A stretch of DNA of 64,000 bases. Origin: Paramoeba atlantica. Taxonomy: Eukaryota; Discosea. This document shows, one piece after another, positions 10,099-21,554 of the stretch (positions are counted from its first letter, which is position 1; each line of letters opens with the position of its first letter). The stretch is taken from contig CDRNVI010000179.1 of NCBI GenBank assembly GCA_977017575.1, positions 17,396-81,395 of the forward strand, in the 5' to 3' direction. The notes under the pieces were generated by a model. That model ran no database searches. It was not told the origin of the DNA and worked only from the letters and a program-made list of their open reading frames with translations. Position numbers and translations under genes: made by a program.

Positions 10099-12928
10099 AT
10101 GTCTTCTTCTCTTTCTTCTTCTTCTTCTTCTTCTTCTTCTTCTTCTTCTTCTTCTTCTTCTTCTTTTGAAAGGGTGACAAGATGGACTGAGAAAATGAAA
10201 GAAGGAAATTTATTTCTTTTGGATGGTGCGACTGGGACTCAGGCTCAAAAATTGGGTGGGAAAATGGACGATGATGGATGGTTTATCTTTTTATTTCTTT
10301 TTTTTTGTTTTTTTGTTTTTGTTTTTTTTACTTTTTTTACTTTTTTCTTTTGATCCAAGTTTAGTTGATCCAGTTTTTTGGATTTTTCATGTTTTTCATT
10401 TTTTTTGAATGAAGGTCTTGTGTCATCCAGTTACGCGATCCGGAAATCTGTTTGTTTTTTCTTATTCTATCTTGTGATATTATGAAAATATTCTTCGAAA
10501 ATATTATTGTATTGATTCTTATTCTATAAAGAATTAAATTATTCTTCATATTCATTCAAGTTGAATTAATTCATTAATTAAGATATCATTCTTATTAATT
10601 AATCAAAATTATTATTATTAATCTCAAGAATGAACAGTGAAAAGAGTACATCTTGACTATTTGAGAGTTGGAGCAGATGTAATCACTTGCAATACATATG
10701 CAACGAATGGTAATGTTCTCTCTGCTGCTGGTATTCCAGGTCTTCTCTTCTTTATTTTTTGAAATTGTTTTGAAGAGGAGGAAAGAGAGGAAGGAGAGAG
10801 GGAGGAGGGAGAAGAGAAAGAGGAGAGAAGAAGAGAAGAAGAGAAGAAGAGAAGAGAGAGAGAGGAGGGTCGATCTATGGTTTTATTATTTTATAAAAAC
10901 ATTTTTGAGTTTAAAAATTCAATAATAATTTTTCTTTTGTTTCAGAAAAGACAGAAGAGGCAATTTTGGAAGCTGTTCGAATTGCGCAAGAAGCACGAAA
11001 TGATTATCTCAAAGAATCTGGTTTTTCTTCTTTCTCTCTTCTTTCTCCTCTTTTCTCTTTTTTGTCTCTTTTATTCTCTTTTTTGATTTTCTCTTTTTGA
11101 TTTTTTCATTCAAAGGAAAAGAGAAGACAATTATTGTAGCGGGAAGTATCTCTGCCCATTCTCCTTCTCTCCCAAAAACAGATCAAATTCTCAATGGTTT
11201 TTTTCTCCTCTTCTTCTCTCTTCTTCTCTCTTCTCTCTTCTTCTCTCTTCTCCCTTTTTCTCTCTTCTCTCTTCTTCTTCTCTTTCTCACAATTTAACCC
11301 CTCTTTTTCCTTTCTCTCTCTTCATGAATAGCTCCATATATTGGTGTTTTCCCACCACCTGAGCAAGAAGAGGAAGCATATTGTCTTGCTGCACAATATC
11401 TTGGTTTTTTTCTTTCTCTTTTCTCTCTTTGTTGAAAGAGAGAGAAATCGAGATGAAGAGAAGGAAAAGAGATGAAGAGAGAGGAAATAGAGAGATGGAG
11501 AGAGAAAGAAAAGAAAACAAGGAGAATTTTATGGAGGCTCAAAAATATCTAACAAAAAGAATGATTGATATATTTTTCTCTCTTCTTTCTTCTCTCTTTC
11601 TTCTCTCTTCCTTCTCTCTCTTTTCTATTTTCAGAAAAAGCGGGAGTGGATGTTATTTTTCTTGAAATGATGAAATGTCCAGAACGATCGCCTCGAGTTA
11701 TTCGTTCTGCAGCAAAAACTTCCCTCCCAATCGGTTTTTTCCTTTTTCTCTCCCTTTTCTCTCTCCTTTTTCTCTCTTTTCTCTTTTCTCTTCTCTCTTT
11801 TCTCTTTCTCTTTTCTCTTTCTCTTTTTTCCTTTTATTTCTTTTCTTCCTCTCCTCTCCTTTCTCTTTTTTACTTCCCTTCCTCTCTAATTTGATTTGGA
11901 TCTCAGTTCTGGGAGTGAGTGCAAGATTAAGTGAAAAAGGAGAGCTTTTATTATGGGGGAATGGGGCTGATCATATCCCTTTTACAGAACAAGTATTCAA
12001 TGATTTTGTAAAATTGGCAGGTCAAGTTTATTTTATTTTATTTTTATTTTTATTTTTATTTTATTTTATTTTTATTTTTATTTTATTTTATTTTATTTTA
12101 TTTTATTTTTTTAATTTCTATTTCTATTTTTGTTCTTGATTTGATGTTTGAAAAGTTCTCTTTCAAAGAAGCCTATTTTCTTAAAAAATTGAAGTCTTTA
12201 TTTTAAAAAAATTTTTTAAAATATAAATATTTTTATTATTAAAATATATCATTCATTTTTCTTTTCTTTCCTTTTTTTTTTTCTTTTTAGGCCCACGTCT
12301 CATTGGTGTGAATGTTATGCACACGAAATTTAATGTTGTTCTTCCAACTCTTCGTATGATTCGGAATGCTGGATGGGAAGGACCTCTTGGCGGTTTTCTT
12401 TCTTTCTTTTTCTTTCTTTCTTTTTCTTTCTTTTCTCTCTTTTTTTGAATAAATAAAAATAAAAAGAAATAGGATTAAAAAGATATTATTTTTTATTCTT
12501 ATTTTAAATTTTATGATTATTAATTTACTTTTTTTGAAAACAGCTTATCCTGATCATGGGCACTTTGCTCCTCCAAACTGGCTTTTTGAAGAACTGAGTT
12601 GGTAATTATCATCTTTCTTTTTTCTAATTGTATATTATTTATTATTGATTATGATTATTATTTATTATTTATTATGATTATTATGATTCTTATTCAATTG
12701 GTTAAACAAATAAAAATAATCATAATAATAATAATAATAATAATTAAAAAGTTATGGAATTATTTTTTTATTAATAATTTTTTTTTTTGGAACAGGGAAC
12801 AAGCAAGAGAGTATATTCAGAGTTGGGTAGAAGAAGCTTCTCTCTCTATGGTGGGAGGATGTTGTGGTTTAGGACCAGAATATATCTCTTCTCTTTCAAT
12901 GGATTTTGTTCACAAAGAAAAAAAATAA
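10099..12928 (+). CDS. Homocysteine S-methyltransferase family protein
   Basis: This enzyme class makes methionine from homocysteine and a methyl donor such as S-methylmethionine, on a TIM barrel with a three-cysteine zinc site. Eleven exons join in phase (10099-10280; a 35-nt mini-exon 10415-10449; 10638-10739; onward to 12928, TAA) to about 350 residues. A ~20-residue polyserine start encoded by (TTC)n is followed by LLDGATGTQ, HLDYLRVGADVITCNTY, GSISAHSP and the C-terminal VGGCCGLGPEYI zinc motif. The first zinc ligand, normally Cys in G(V/I/L)NC, reads GVNVMHT here. Eight of the ten introns are phase 1; the first and last are phase 2. They are mostly CTTT-type pyrimidine repeats. Confidence 0.9.
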
Positions 12929-13038
12929 AAATTGTTTTATTTTGGGGGGGGTTTAATTAAAAAAATTTAATTTTTTTTTTTATTTTTATTTTTTACAAAT
13001 AATTTTTTGTTTTTTGTTTTTGTTTTTTTTTTTAATTT

Positions 13039-15118
13039 TTAATTATGGTGATGGGATGTTATTTTTTTTGTTCTTTTACAAGGAATTAAAGAAAGATCAA
13101 AAGAAAAGTCCATTTGACTCAAAGCATCATCCATATTAAAATCTCCAATAAATTTTCTGTGTTGGGGTTTGTGAAAAGTTGATGCATTGGCAGTAACATA
13201 ATTCTTTCCTGCTGGTCTTCCAAAAATTGGCGGAATTGATTCAAGAAAGGTTCGAAATCCTTTGAATGATTGGGATAATGGTTGGTAAGGAAGATGGTCT
13301 ATCCCACTGGATTTGAAAAAGAAAGAGAGAAAGAGAAAAAAAGAAATTTTAAATGTGAAAGGAAAACGAAGAGGAAAGATTGGGTTTGTACTTTTTTTTT
13401 GGAGAACTTGTGTGTGTATGAAAAATAGAATTAATTTTTTTTTTTAGATTTATCTATTGTTAGACTTTTTGATTTTTTTTTTTTTTTTTTGAAGAATGTG
13501 AAAAGAAAAAGAAAAGAAGAAAAAAAAGAAAAAAAAGAAGAAAATGCTGACCGCGTACGATTAAAAGGTTGTAGAGAAGACATCGTGTGACAAATCTGCC
13601 AAAAGTGAGAAGGAACAGCTTCTTTCAAAGGTTTGTTTGACATGACAATTTTTTCGACCATTGGCATTAATGCGTTTTGGTATGCTCCGTGTACGAAGAG
13701 ACGGTCGTATGGTGTTTCGTCGAAGATCCTTTTTTGTTTTTTGTTTTTGTTTTTTGTTTTTTGTTTTTGTTTTTTGTTTTTGTTTTTTGTTTTTGTTTGT
13801 TTTGTTTTTGTGTGGTTGGGTGTTGTGAGGAAAAGGAGTGTTGAATTTGTTTTTAGAGAATAAAGGAGGGGTTTTTATTTTCAAAAGAGAGAGAAAGGAA
13901 TTAATTTTTTTTTTCCAATAAAAGAAAGAAAATCAATAAAAACAAAAAAAAATAAATAACAAACAAGAAAAATAAATCAAATAAAACAAAAAAAAAAAAA
14001 ACCAATGCAAAAGATGTTCATACTGATGAAAACGATCAAAACCATTTTGATAATAATCAAATTTGGACATTGTGGGAGAGATTGTGCATGTTTCTCTTGT
14101 TATTGCTGCCAGGTGTCTTATGTGTAATTTTCTTCGAAATAGACTTTTGTTTTGTTTTTGTTTTTTGTTTTTTGTTTTGTTTGTTTTTTGTTTGTTTTTT
14201 TTGTTCGTTTGTTTTTTTTTGGTTTGTTGGTTTTTGTTGGTCAGTTATTTTGAAGAAGAGAGAGAGAGGGGAGAGGGGAGAGAGGAGAGAGGAGAGGAGA
14301 GGAGGGGAGAGAGGAGAGAGGAGGAAGAGAGAGAAAAGAAAGTGAGAAAAGGGGGAAAAACCTCGAAAGAGGATCACCAAAAACATAATTAAGAAGAAAA
14401 AGAGAGAGAAGAGAAGAGAAGAGAAGAGAAGAGAAGAGAAAAGAGAAGAGAGAGAAAGAAACGGAGAAGGGCAATAAAGAGGATCACCAAAAACATAAAT
14501 AATAAGAAAATGAGTTCCAAAATGGGAGGTTGGAGGGTGTGTTTGAGCCCTTTTCCTCTTGGATTGACTCGATACTTTTCTTCGAGAGAGAGAAGAGAGA
14601 GAAGAGAGAGAAGAGAGAAAGAAACCTAGAAGGACAGTAGAGAGGATCGCCAAAAACATAAATAATAAGAAAATGAGGATTCAAATTTTCTAAAATGGGA
14701 GGTTGAAGAGTGTGTTTGAGTCCTTCTCCTCTTGGATTGGCTCGATACTTCTTTACTTTAGTGAAGTAATTCATTGTTGATGTACTTCCTACCCCTTTTG
14801 TTTTGTTTTTGTTTTGTGTTGTTTTTTTTTTTTTGTGGTGTCAAAGAAAAGAAAGAGTCAGATTTTCTATTTTTTTTTTCAATGGCACGAAACAAAACAA
14901 AAAACAAAAAACAAAAAACAAAAAACAAAAAACAAAAAACAAAAAACAAAAACAAAAAAACAAAAACAAAAAAACAAAAAAACAAAACCTCCAGGAGAAG
15001 CAATCATCAACCGAAGATCCTGCTTACAACCACGACAAAGATACCTTTCATTCGGTAAATTTCGACATTCTTCAGGAGCATACAATTGTTCAATCCCTTT
15101 TCCAAACTCGTGTCGAAC

Positions 15119-15176
<58 letters not shown>

Positions 15177-16773
15177 GAAAAGAGAGGGAGGAAAGAGAGG
15201 GAGAGGACCATCATTAAATTTGACAGATTCATCTTTTTTGTTTTTTGTTTTTTTTTGTTTTTAATCAAATGAGAGATTGGTGAGTGAGAATGATCAAATT
15301 ACAGAAAACCATCCCCCATTCAAGAAAAAGACAAAAAAGAAAGAAAGAAAAAGAAAAACAATATCAGGGACATCTTTAGGGGACACCACCATAATCAAAA
15401 ATGACAATCGAAATTGTGGAAAAAAGAGAAAGAGTTTTATTCTCAAGAAGAAAAGAAAAAAGGGAAGAGAAAGTATTTTCATCTCTTTGCCGGTTTGATT
15501 GAAGTTACCAAGAGGATGCAATCTGCCCTTCAACCAATCAAGATCAAGATCAACATCCCCAAACACCAAAGCAAACTCAGATATTTCTCTTTGCCGGTTT
15601 GATTGAAGTAGTACCAAGAGGATGCAATCTGCCCTTCAACCAATCAAGATCAAGATCAACAAAACCAGGGACATCTTGAGGGAACACCTTCATAATCAAA
15701 ATGATAACCGGAAAAAGTGGAAAAAAGAGAAAGAGTTTTATTCTCAAGAAGGATAGAGAAAGGGAAGAGAAAGTATTTTCATCTCTTTGCTGGTTTGATT
15801 GAAGTACCAAGAGGATCCAATCTGCCCTTCAACCAATCAAAATCAAGATCAACAAAACCAGGGACATCTTGAGGGAACACCTTCATAATCAAAATGATAA
15901 CTGGAAAAAGTGGAAAAAAGAGAAGGAGTTTTATTCTCAAGAAGGATAGAGAAAGGGAAGAGAAAGTATTTTCATCTCTTTGCCGGTTTGATTGAAGTAC
16001 CAAGAGGATCCAATCTGCCCTTCAACCAATCAAGATCAAGATCAACAAAACCAGGGACATCTTGAGGGGATACCTTCATAATCAAAATGATAACTGGAAA
16101 AAGTGGAAAAAAGAGAAGGAGTTTTATTCTCAAGAAGGATAGAGAAAGGGAAGAGAAAGTATTTTCATCTCTTTGCTGGTTTGATTGAAGTACCAAGAGG
16201 ATCCAATCTGCCCTTCAACCAATCAAGATCAAGATCAAGTTCCCCAAACACCAAAGCAGACTCAGATATCTGACCAGGAAAAGGATTTTCAGGTTGATCC
16301 CCTTTTCCTGGTGGTAATCGACTTCCAACTCGGAATGGTTTCTTTTCTCCTTGTGATGCATCGTAAAGATCCTCTGTCTTGTATGTACTGACTGGCAATC
16401 GAGTATTGTTGACAAACAAACTGTAATTGAGCCCTCTTCTCATGACAAGAACAAAATGCCATTCTCCAAGTTTGAGAGGTTGAGAATGAAGACTTCCTCG
16501 ATAGCCATTCGGATCACCATTCTCCCCAAAACCAGGTCGCACAGAAGTATTATGATCAGACAAACTAACCATCAAATTACCAAAGAGTTCAAAACGAAAT
16601 TGTGAAACCGGATCACAAGATCGATCGCGAGAACAAATGATTCCATATTTCGGTTGCTCTGGTTTGATCCAACACCCAAAAGTGAAGTCTTCTTCTCCAA
16701 CATTGATTGACTCTTTTTCCACGATTTCTCCAAACGAGTAATTTTTAAAAAAGATTGGATCTTCCGAAGCCAT
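13039..16773 (-). CDS. LamG-like (concanavalin-A fold) domain protein with unrecognised C-terminal domain
   Basis: Exons read on minus: 16194-16773, 14989-15117, 14626-14788, 14003-14131, 13552-13728, 13039-13306. They sum to 1446 nt, 481 residues plus TAA, all phases matching. Residues 1-193 form a LamG-type jelly roll (FTFGCWIKPE, WHFVLVMRRG, LFVNNTRLPV). The rest has a CxxC pair (CRGCKQ), an IIYVFGDPLYCPS strand-loop, and QYEHLLHWIFDETPYDRLFV. The GDP-loop and following layout faintly recall sulfotransferase-like folds, but this is not established. No signal peptide is apparent. Between exons 1 and 2 sits the 193-bp repeat array, so longer isoforms are possible. Whether the LamG exon and the downstream exons are one gene is inferred from phase and spacing only. 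Confidence 0.6.
14363..14788 (-). repeat. Decayed partial copies of one exon in the LamG gene
   Basis: The intact exon is 14626-14788 (KKYRANPRGEG ... YVFGDPLYCPS). A second copy at about 14480-14575 repeats the YRVNPRGKG to FGDPLYCPS stretch but has lost 10 nt and is out of frame. A third, at about 14363-14395, keeps only NYVFGDPLS with a good donor. Purine simple sequence (GAGAA/GAAGA) separates them. Confidence 0.75.
15121..15176 (+). repeat. (TTG)n microsatellite
   Basis: About 19 perfect TTG units; on the minus strand (CAA)n directly abuts the splice acceptor of the exon starting at 15117. Confidence 0.95.
15502..16193 (-). repeat. 193-bp tandem array: a 93-nt exon-like plus 100-nt intron-like unit
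   Basis: Three full units have exon-like parts 16001-16093, 15808-15900 and 15615-15707 (minus), plus a rearranged partial copy to about 15502. Each repeats the end of the LamG exon (DLDLDWLKGRLDPLG) with a GTACTT donor and a TTCCAG acceptor. In the unit at 15615-15707 the acceptor AG is mutated to GG. Because 93 is divisible by three and both ends are phase 1, inclusion of the first two units would add 31 residues each without a frameshift. Confidence 0.85.
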
Positions 16774-17394
16774 ATGAGATAATAAAACAAAAAGAGATAA
16801 TAAAACAAAAAGAGATAATAAAACAAAAAGAGAAAACAACAATAAAAGAAAAAACTCAACGGTTTCAAAAAAAGAAACGGTCAGAAGATGTTTTCACATC
16901 AATTTTCCAGATTTCTCTTCCCCTCAACCCTCTTCCCCCTCAATCCTTCTAACCCATCAATCCTCTTCCCCCTCCATCCTCTTCCCCCTCAACCCTCTTC
17001 CCCCTCAACCCTCTTCCCCCTCAATCCTCTTCCCTCTCAATCCTCTTCCCCCCTCAATCCTCTTCCCCCTCAAACACTTCTCCAATCCCCTTCCTCATCT
17101 TCACTCCTCCGCACAACACTCCCCCTCAACCACCACTAACTTCTTCCCAAACAAAAAAGGGTGTTTCTGGAAAAACTCAAAAAAAGATTTGGAGTTAATT
17201 TTTATTACTTGATTGTTTTATTACATATTTCAGAACTCGCTTGAATTGCGTTGTTTTGAAAAGCTTATATTTAGAGAGAGAAGAGAGAGAGACTCAAGGA
17301 AAGAGAGATCGATGAAAGAGAGAAGAAAGATTGTGAATGAAGAAAATGAAACAAAAGAAAGAGAGGAGAGAGAGGAGGGAGAGAGAGAGGAAAA
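16774..17394. other. Intergenic with C-rich minisatellite
   Basis: This is the 5' flank of the LamG gene and the 3' flank of the G-alpha gene. 16787-16832 holds short tandem AGATAATAAAACAAAA units. 16915-17135 is a C/T minisatellite with a ~16-bp unit close to CCTCTTCCCCCTCAAC, about a dozen imperfect copies. 17270-17395 is GA-rich. No gene is seen. Confidence 0.7.
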
Positions 17395-18011
17395 TTAGAC
17401 AGAAACATTAAAAGAGGCAGCCAAAACACCTCTTAAAACAACATCTCGCACATCACCCATCAACTTTTTGACCTATTTCGAGAGTTTGAGATTTATTTAA
17501 TATTTAATAATAAATAAAGAAAGAAATAGAAATAGAAATCATATTAAATCAATACAATAAATAATAATAATAAAAAAACAATAAATAAAATAAAATAAAA
17601 TAAAATAAAATAAAAATAAAAATAAAAATAAAATAAAATAAAATACCATTTTTGTGTCAGTACAACAAGTAATATGAGGATACACAGTTCGTTTTTGATT
17701 TTGATTCAGAGATTTAAACATTTTTGTAATAAATTCACATCCTGCTGCATAATCATCTCCTCCTAAAAAAATAATTAATTTTAGTAAATGTTATTAAAAG
17801 AAAAAAAAATAATTAATATTAAAAAAAATAAAATTAATAACAAAAAAGAGATAGAAAAGAAAAAAGAAAAAAAACCAGAATATTCTGAAAAATAATCAGA
17901 AAGAGGGAATTTTTTCAATTTGTCTGCAAATAAATCACTGTGCAAATTTTCTTTAATAAAAACAGAGAAAAGAAGAAAGAAAAAGAAAAAAGGAAAAAAA
18001 AGGAAAAAGGA

Positions 18012-18043
<32 letters not shown>

Positions 18044-19694
18044 ACCATTTGTTGAGAAACAGAATAACAGGAGTATCTTTAAACCACACACAATTTACAA
18101 TTTCGTCGAACAATTTTAGTGATTCCTGTTTTTGTTTTTATTTTAATTTTATTTTATTTTATTTTATTTTATTTAATTTTTATTTAATTTTTATTTTTAT
18201 TTATTTTATTTTTTTTTATTTTTAAATATTTACTTTACTTTATGATCATTTATTATTATTTTGGAGTTAATTTCGACTGTTTTTCTTTTTCTCTTCTCTT
18301 CTTCTCTTCCTCTCTTCCTCTCTCCCTCTTCTTCTTCTCTTCTTCTCTTCTTCCTCTCTTCTCTTTACCTTCATTCGATTCACCGCACGTTCTTCATAAA
18401 GACCCAAATTATATTCGCTCAGAGCAGCAAAAAAGATAATCGTTGTCACCTTTTTCAGTGAACATTAAATGAAAGAAAGGAAAAAAAGAAGAAAAGAAAC
18501 AGAAAGAAAAAAGAGAAAGAAGAGAAAGAAAAAAAGAGAAAAAAGAAAGAAAGAGAAAGAAGAGAAAAAAGAAAAAAGAAAAAAAAAAACTTCTTGAAAA
18601 CAATGAATCCATTTCCTTCGCTCAGAACGTTGACCTCCCACATCTACCACTCTAAAGTATCTTCCCTATTTTTCAATTTGTTATTCCTCTCTTCTCTTCT
18701 CTTCTCTTCTCTTCTCTTCTCTCTCTCTCTCTCTCTCTCTTACTCCCACATCTACCACTCTAAAAATAAAAGAGAGAGAGAAAAAAAGACAAACATCAGT
18801 TTCAAAAGTTGTCTCTGCAACACCACTTGTTCGAGCACGGGCAAAGAGAACATCTGTTTTTGAGGGTTAATTATTTAAAATTAATTTTATTTTCTCTCTT
18901 TCTTTCTCTTCTCTTCTCTTCTCTTCTGCTTGTTTTTTCTTCTTTTTTTTCTTCTTTTTTTTCTTTCAAACCTTCATCGTTGGGAAGATAATTCTTAACA
19001 GCAACTCGCTCAAGAGATTCAAAGAAATATCTCGCTGATTCTCCCAACTGAATTTATTAAAAAAAGAATTGAATTAGAAGAGAAACAAAAGGAGAAAGAG
19101 AAAGAGAAAGAGAAAGAAAGAGAGAGAAAAGAAGAGAAGAAGAAGAAAAGAGAAGAAGAAAAGAGAAGAAGAGAAACTTGAAAAGTGTGAGCTTGAGCAT
19201 AAGCAGCTTGGATCGCAGGATCATCCCACAACAATAGGATATTTTCTTTATTTTCAATTAAAATTGAAAATCTTTCTTCTAATGATGGTAATGATTGATC
19301 TATTTTTTGGATTTAAGAAAGAGAAGAGAGAGGAAGAAAAAAAGAGAGAAAGATAATAACGATAAAAATTAAAAATAAAAAATAAAAAATAAAAATAAAA
19401 AAATAAAATAAAAATAAAATAAAAATAAAAACAAAAAACAAAAAACAAAAAACAAAAAACAAAAAAAACAAAAAACAAAAAAAAACAAAAAACAAAAAAA
19501 AACAAAAAACAAAAAAACAAAAAAACAAAAAACAAAAAAAAAACAAAAAAAAAACCTTCAATCCGCTGAACAATACGACGAGAAGCAGCATCATTATCAG
19601 GATTTTTCCATTGCAATTCCATTGTACCAACTGCTGATATTAATGTGTGCATCCATACTAACATGTTTGTTGCTATTATGTCTCTGTGTATTGG

Positions 19695-19728
<34 letters not shown>

Positions 19729-20414
19729 GGGAGGGGAGAGGGGAGAGAGAGGAGAGAGAGAGAGAAGGGAGGGGAGAGGAGAGAGAGAGAGAGAGAGGAG
19801 AGGGGAGAGGGGAGAGAGAGGGAGAAGGGAGGAGAGAGAGAAAGAGGGAGGAGAGGGAGAGAGAAAGATGGGGGAAAAGAGATTTCTTTCAGTGAATACT
19901 TTCGGATATTGGTTATTCAGAGGGAGAAGATGAAAAGAGAAGAAAAAGAGACGAGAGAAAAGAGAAAAAAACGAAAGAGAAAAGAAAGAAATCCGAGAAA
20001 AAGAAATCCGAGAAAAAAGAGAAAGAGAAAGAGAAAGAGAAAAGAGAAAAAGAGAAAAAGAGAAAAGAGAAAAGAAAGAGAGAGAAAAAAAAAACCTAAA
20101 AATTTCTCTTTCAGCATTAGTAAATCCCCTTTTATAAATGAGTTTGATTTGTTTGACTAAGGTGCTTTTTCCTGTGTCTCCTGCTCCTAATAATAATATC
20201 TATTTTTTTTTTCTTTTTGTTTAGAAAAAGAAGAGAGGGGGGAGAGAGAGAGAGAGAGGAGAGGGAGGGAGAGAAGAGGAAAAGGAAAAGGGAAAGAGAG
20301 AGGAAAGAGAAAGAGAGAGAGAGAAAAAAAAAGAAAAAAGAAAGAAAAAAGAAAGAGAAGAAAGAGAAGAAAGAGAAGAAAGAGAAGAAAGAGAAGAAAG
20401 AGAAAGCGAAAGGA

Positions 20415-20462
<48 letters not shown>

Positions 20463-20944
20463 AACTTTTGATTCAGTAGCAAGAGCTTTTTGTTGAGAAC
20501 GCATTTCTTTTTCAATTCTGCGATGTCGAACTGCTTCTTCTTCTGATGTCTATTTTTTTATTTTATTATTATTTTCATTGACCATCTCGTCTTCTCTCTT
20601 TTCTCTCTCTCTCTCTTTTCTCTCTCTCTCTCTTTTCTCTCTTCTCTCTTTTCTCTCTTTTCTCTCATTTTCTCGTGTCTTCTTTTCAATTCTCCGAGAT
20701 GGATTACTCTTCTCTTTTTTAATTTTTCTTCTTTTTTCTTTCTTCTCTTTGAAGAATCAAAGAATTCTTATTCAATTTGAGGTTATCTGTTTATCAGTTT
20801 CTCCTTTTAAATCTCTTTCTTTTTCAAGATTTTTCTTTCAATTCTTTTCTTCTTTCCTTTTCCAAAACCAAGCCACCTAAAAAACCAAATTTTTCTTTTT
20901 TCAAAAAAAAAAAAAACCTGCAGCCCAGAATTTGCACACCCCAT
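17395..20944 (-). CDS. Heterotrimeric G protein alpha subunit
   Basis: It couples 7TM receptors to effectors at the plasma membrane. Thirteen exons join in phase (20918-20944, 20466-20549, 20096-20199, 19556-19683 and so on, TAA at 17395) to roughly 350 residues. The start MGCANS gives Gly2 myristoylation and Cys3 palmitoylation. All G motifs are present: G1 GAGDTGKST (usual GAGESGKST), switch I RARTSG with the catalytic Arg, G3 [12 protein letters not shown] with the catalytic Gln, G4 NKCD and G5 TCCTDT (usual TCATDT). The helical domain lies between G1 and switch I. The C-terminus (ASFNVSV) has no Cys at -4, so the pertussis-toxin site is absent. The family is certain; the subclass cannot be told. 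Confidence 0.95.
18640..18768 (-). repeat. Copy of an exon start inside the upstream G-alpha intron
   Basis: The stretch CTACCACTCTAAA with flanking CCCACAT, which encodes the VVDVG start of the switch II exon (about 18632-18655), recurs at about 18746-18766 within the intron, separated by (TCTTC)n and (CT)n. The copy keeps an AG acceptor but lacks the rest of the exon. Confidence 0.7.
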
Positions 20945-21554
20945 TTTGAGTGAACAAATATTCCCAAAAGAAAAAACAACAAAAACAAAACAACAACAAC
21001 AAAAGAGAAAAAAAAGAAAAAAAAAGGAAAAAAGAAAGAAAAAAAAAGAAAACAAAAAAATGAAACCGAAAAACTTGGTTCTGGGAAAGAAGCACGTTTT
21101 TTCTATATTAGGCAAATTAAGCAACTTGGATATTCTATATTTAGACAAACCAAAGAACCGATTTTATTGATTCGAAGAATAGACAACATTTTTCACATGG
21201 ATCCCTGTTATTGTTTTTTTGTTTTTTCAAAAAAGAAATTTTTAGAGTTTCTTTTTGAAAAAAATATTTTTTTTGACCGAGCAAAATTGACTCATGTTTT
21301 CCACCGAAGGTGAAAAAGAAACTTGCCGCTTTTTTGCACCTTTTGCACCTTTTGGCATGAAAAACATTAAGCTAAAAAATTAAGCATTAGAAACCTAAAT
21401 TAGGTCTCTAAATAAAAACTCCAACTCGAAAAATGAAAAAGTGAAGAAGTTTTTTTCTTTTTCTTTTTTTTGTTTTTTTGTTTTCTTTCTTTTTTTTCTT
21501 TCTTTTTTGGTTCATTCTTTTTTGGTTTTGGAAATCAAAGAATTTGAGGGGACC
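20945..21554. promoter_or_regulatory. Divergent intergenic region, G-alpha and tetraspanin
   Basis: 610 bp between two divergent start codons. It is purine- and A-rich near 20970-21060. A direct repeat TTTGCACCTTTTGCACCTTTTG lies at about 21334-21355, and T-runs precede the tetraspanin ATG. No gene is seen. Confidence 0.5.

Noticed and set aside
14063..15272. Plus-strand ORFs encoding Lys/Asn/Gln or Phe-rich peptides
   Set aside because: Shadows of (CAAAAAA)n and (TTTTTTG)n intron repeats in the LamG gene.
19622..20471. Arg/Glu-rich ORFs on plus (RERERE)
   Set aside because: They lie in purine-repeat introns of the minus-strand G-alpha gene.
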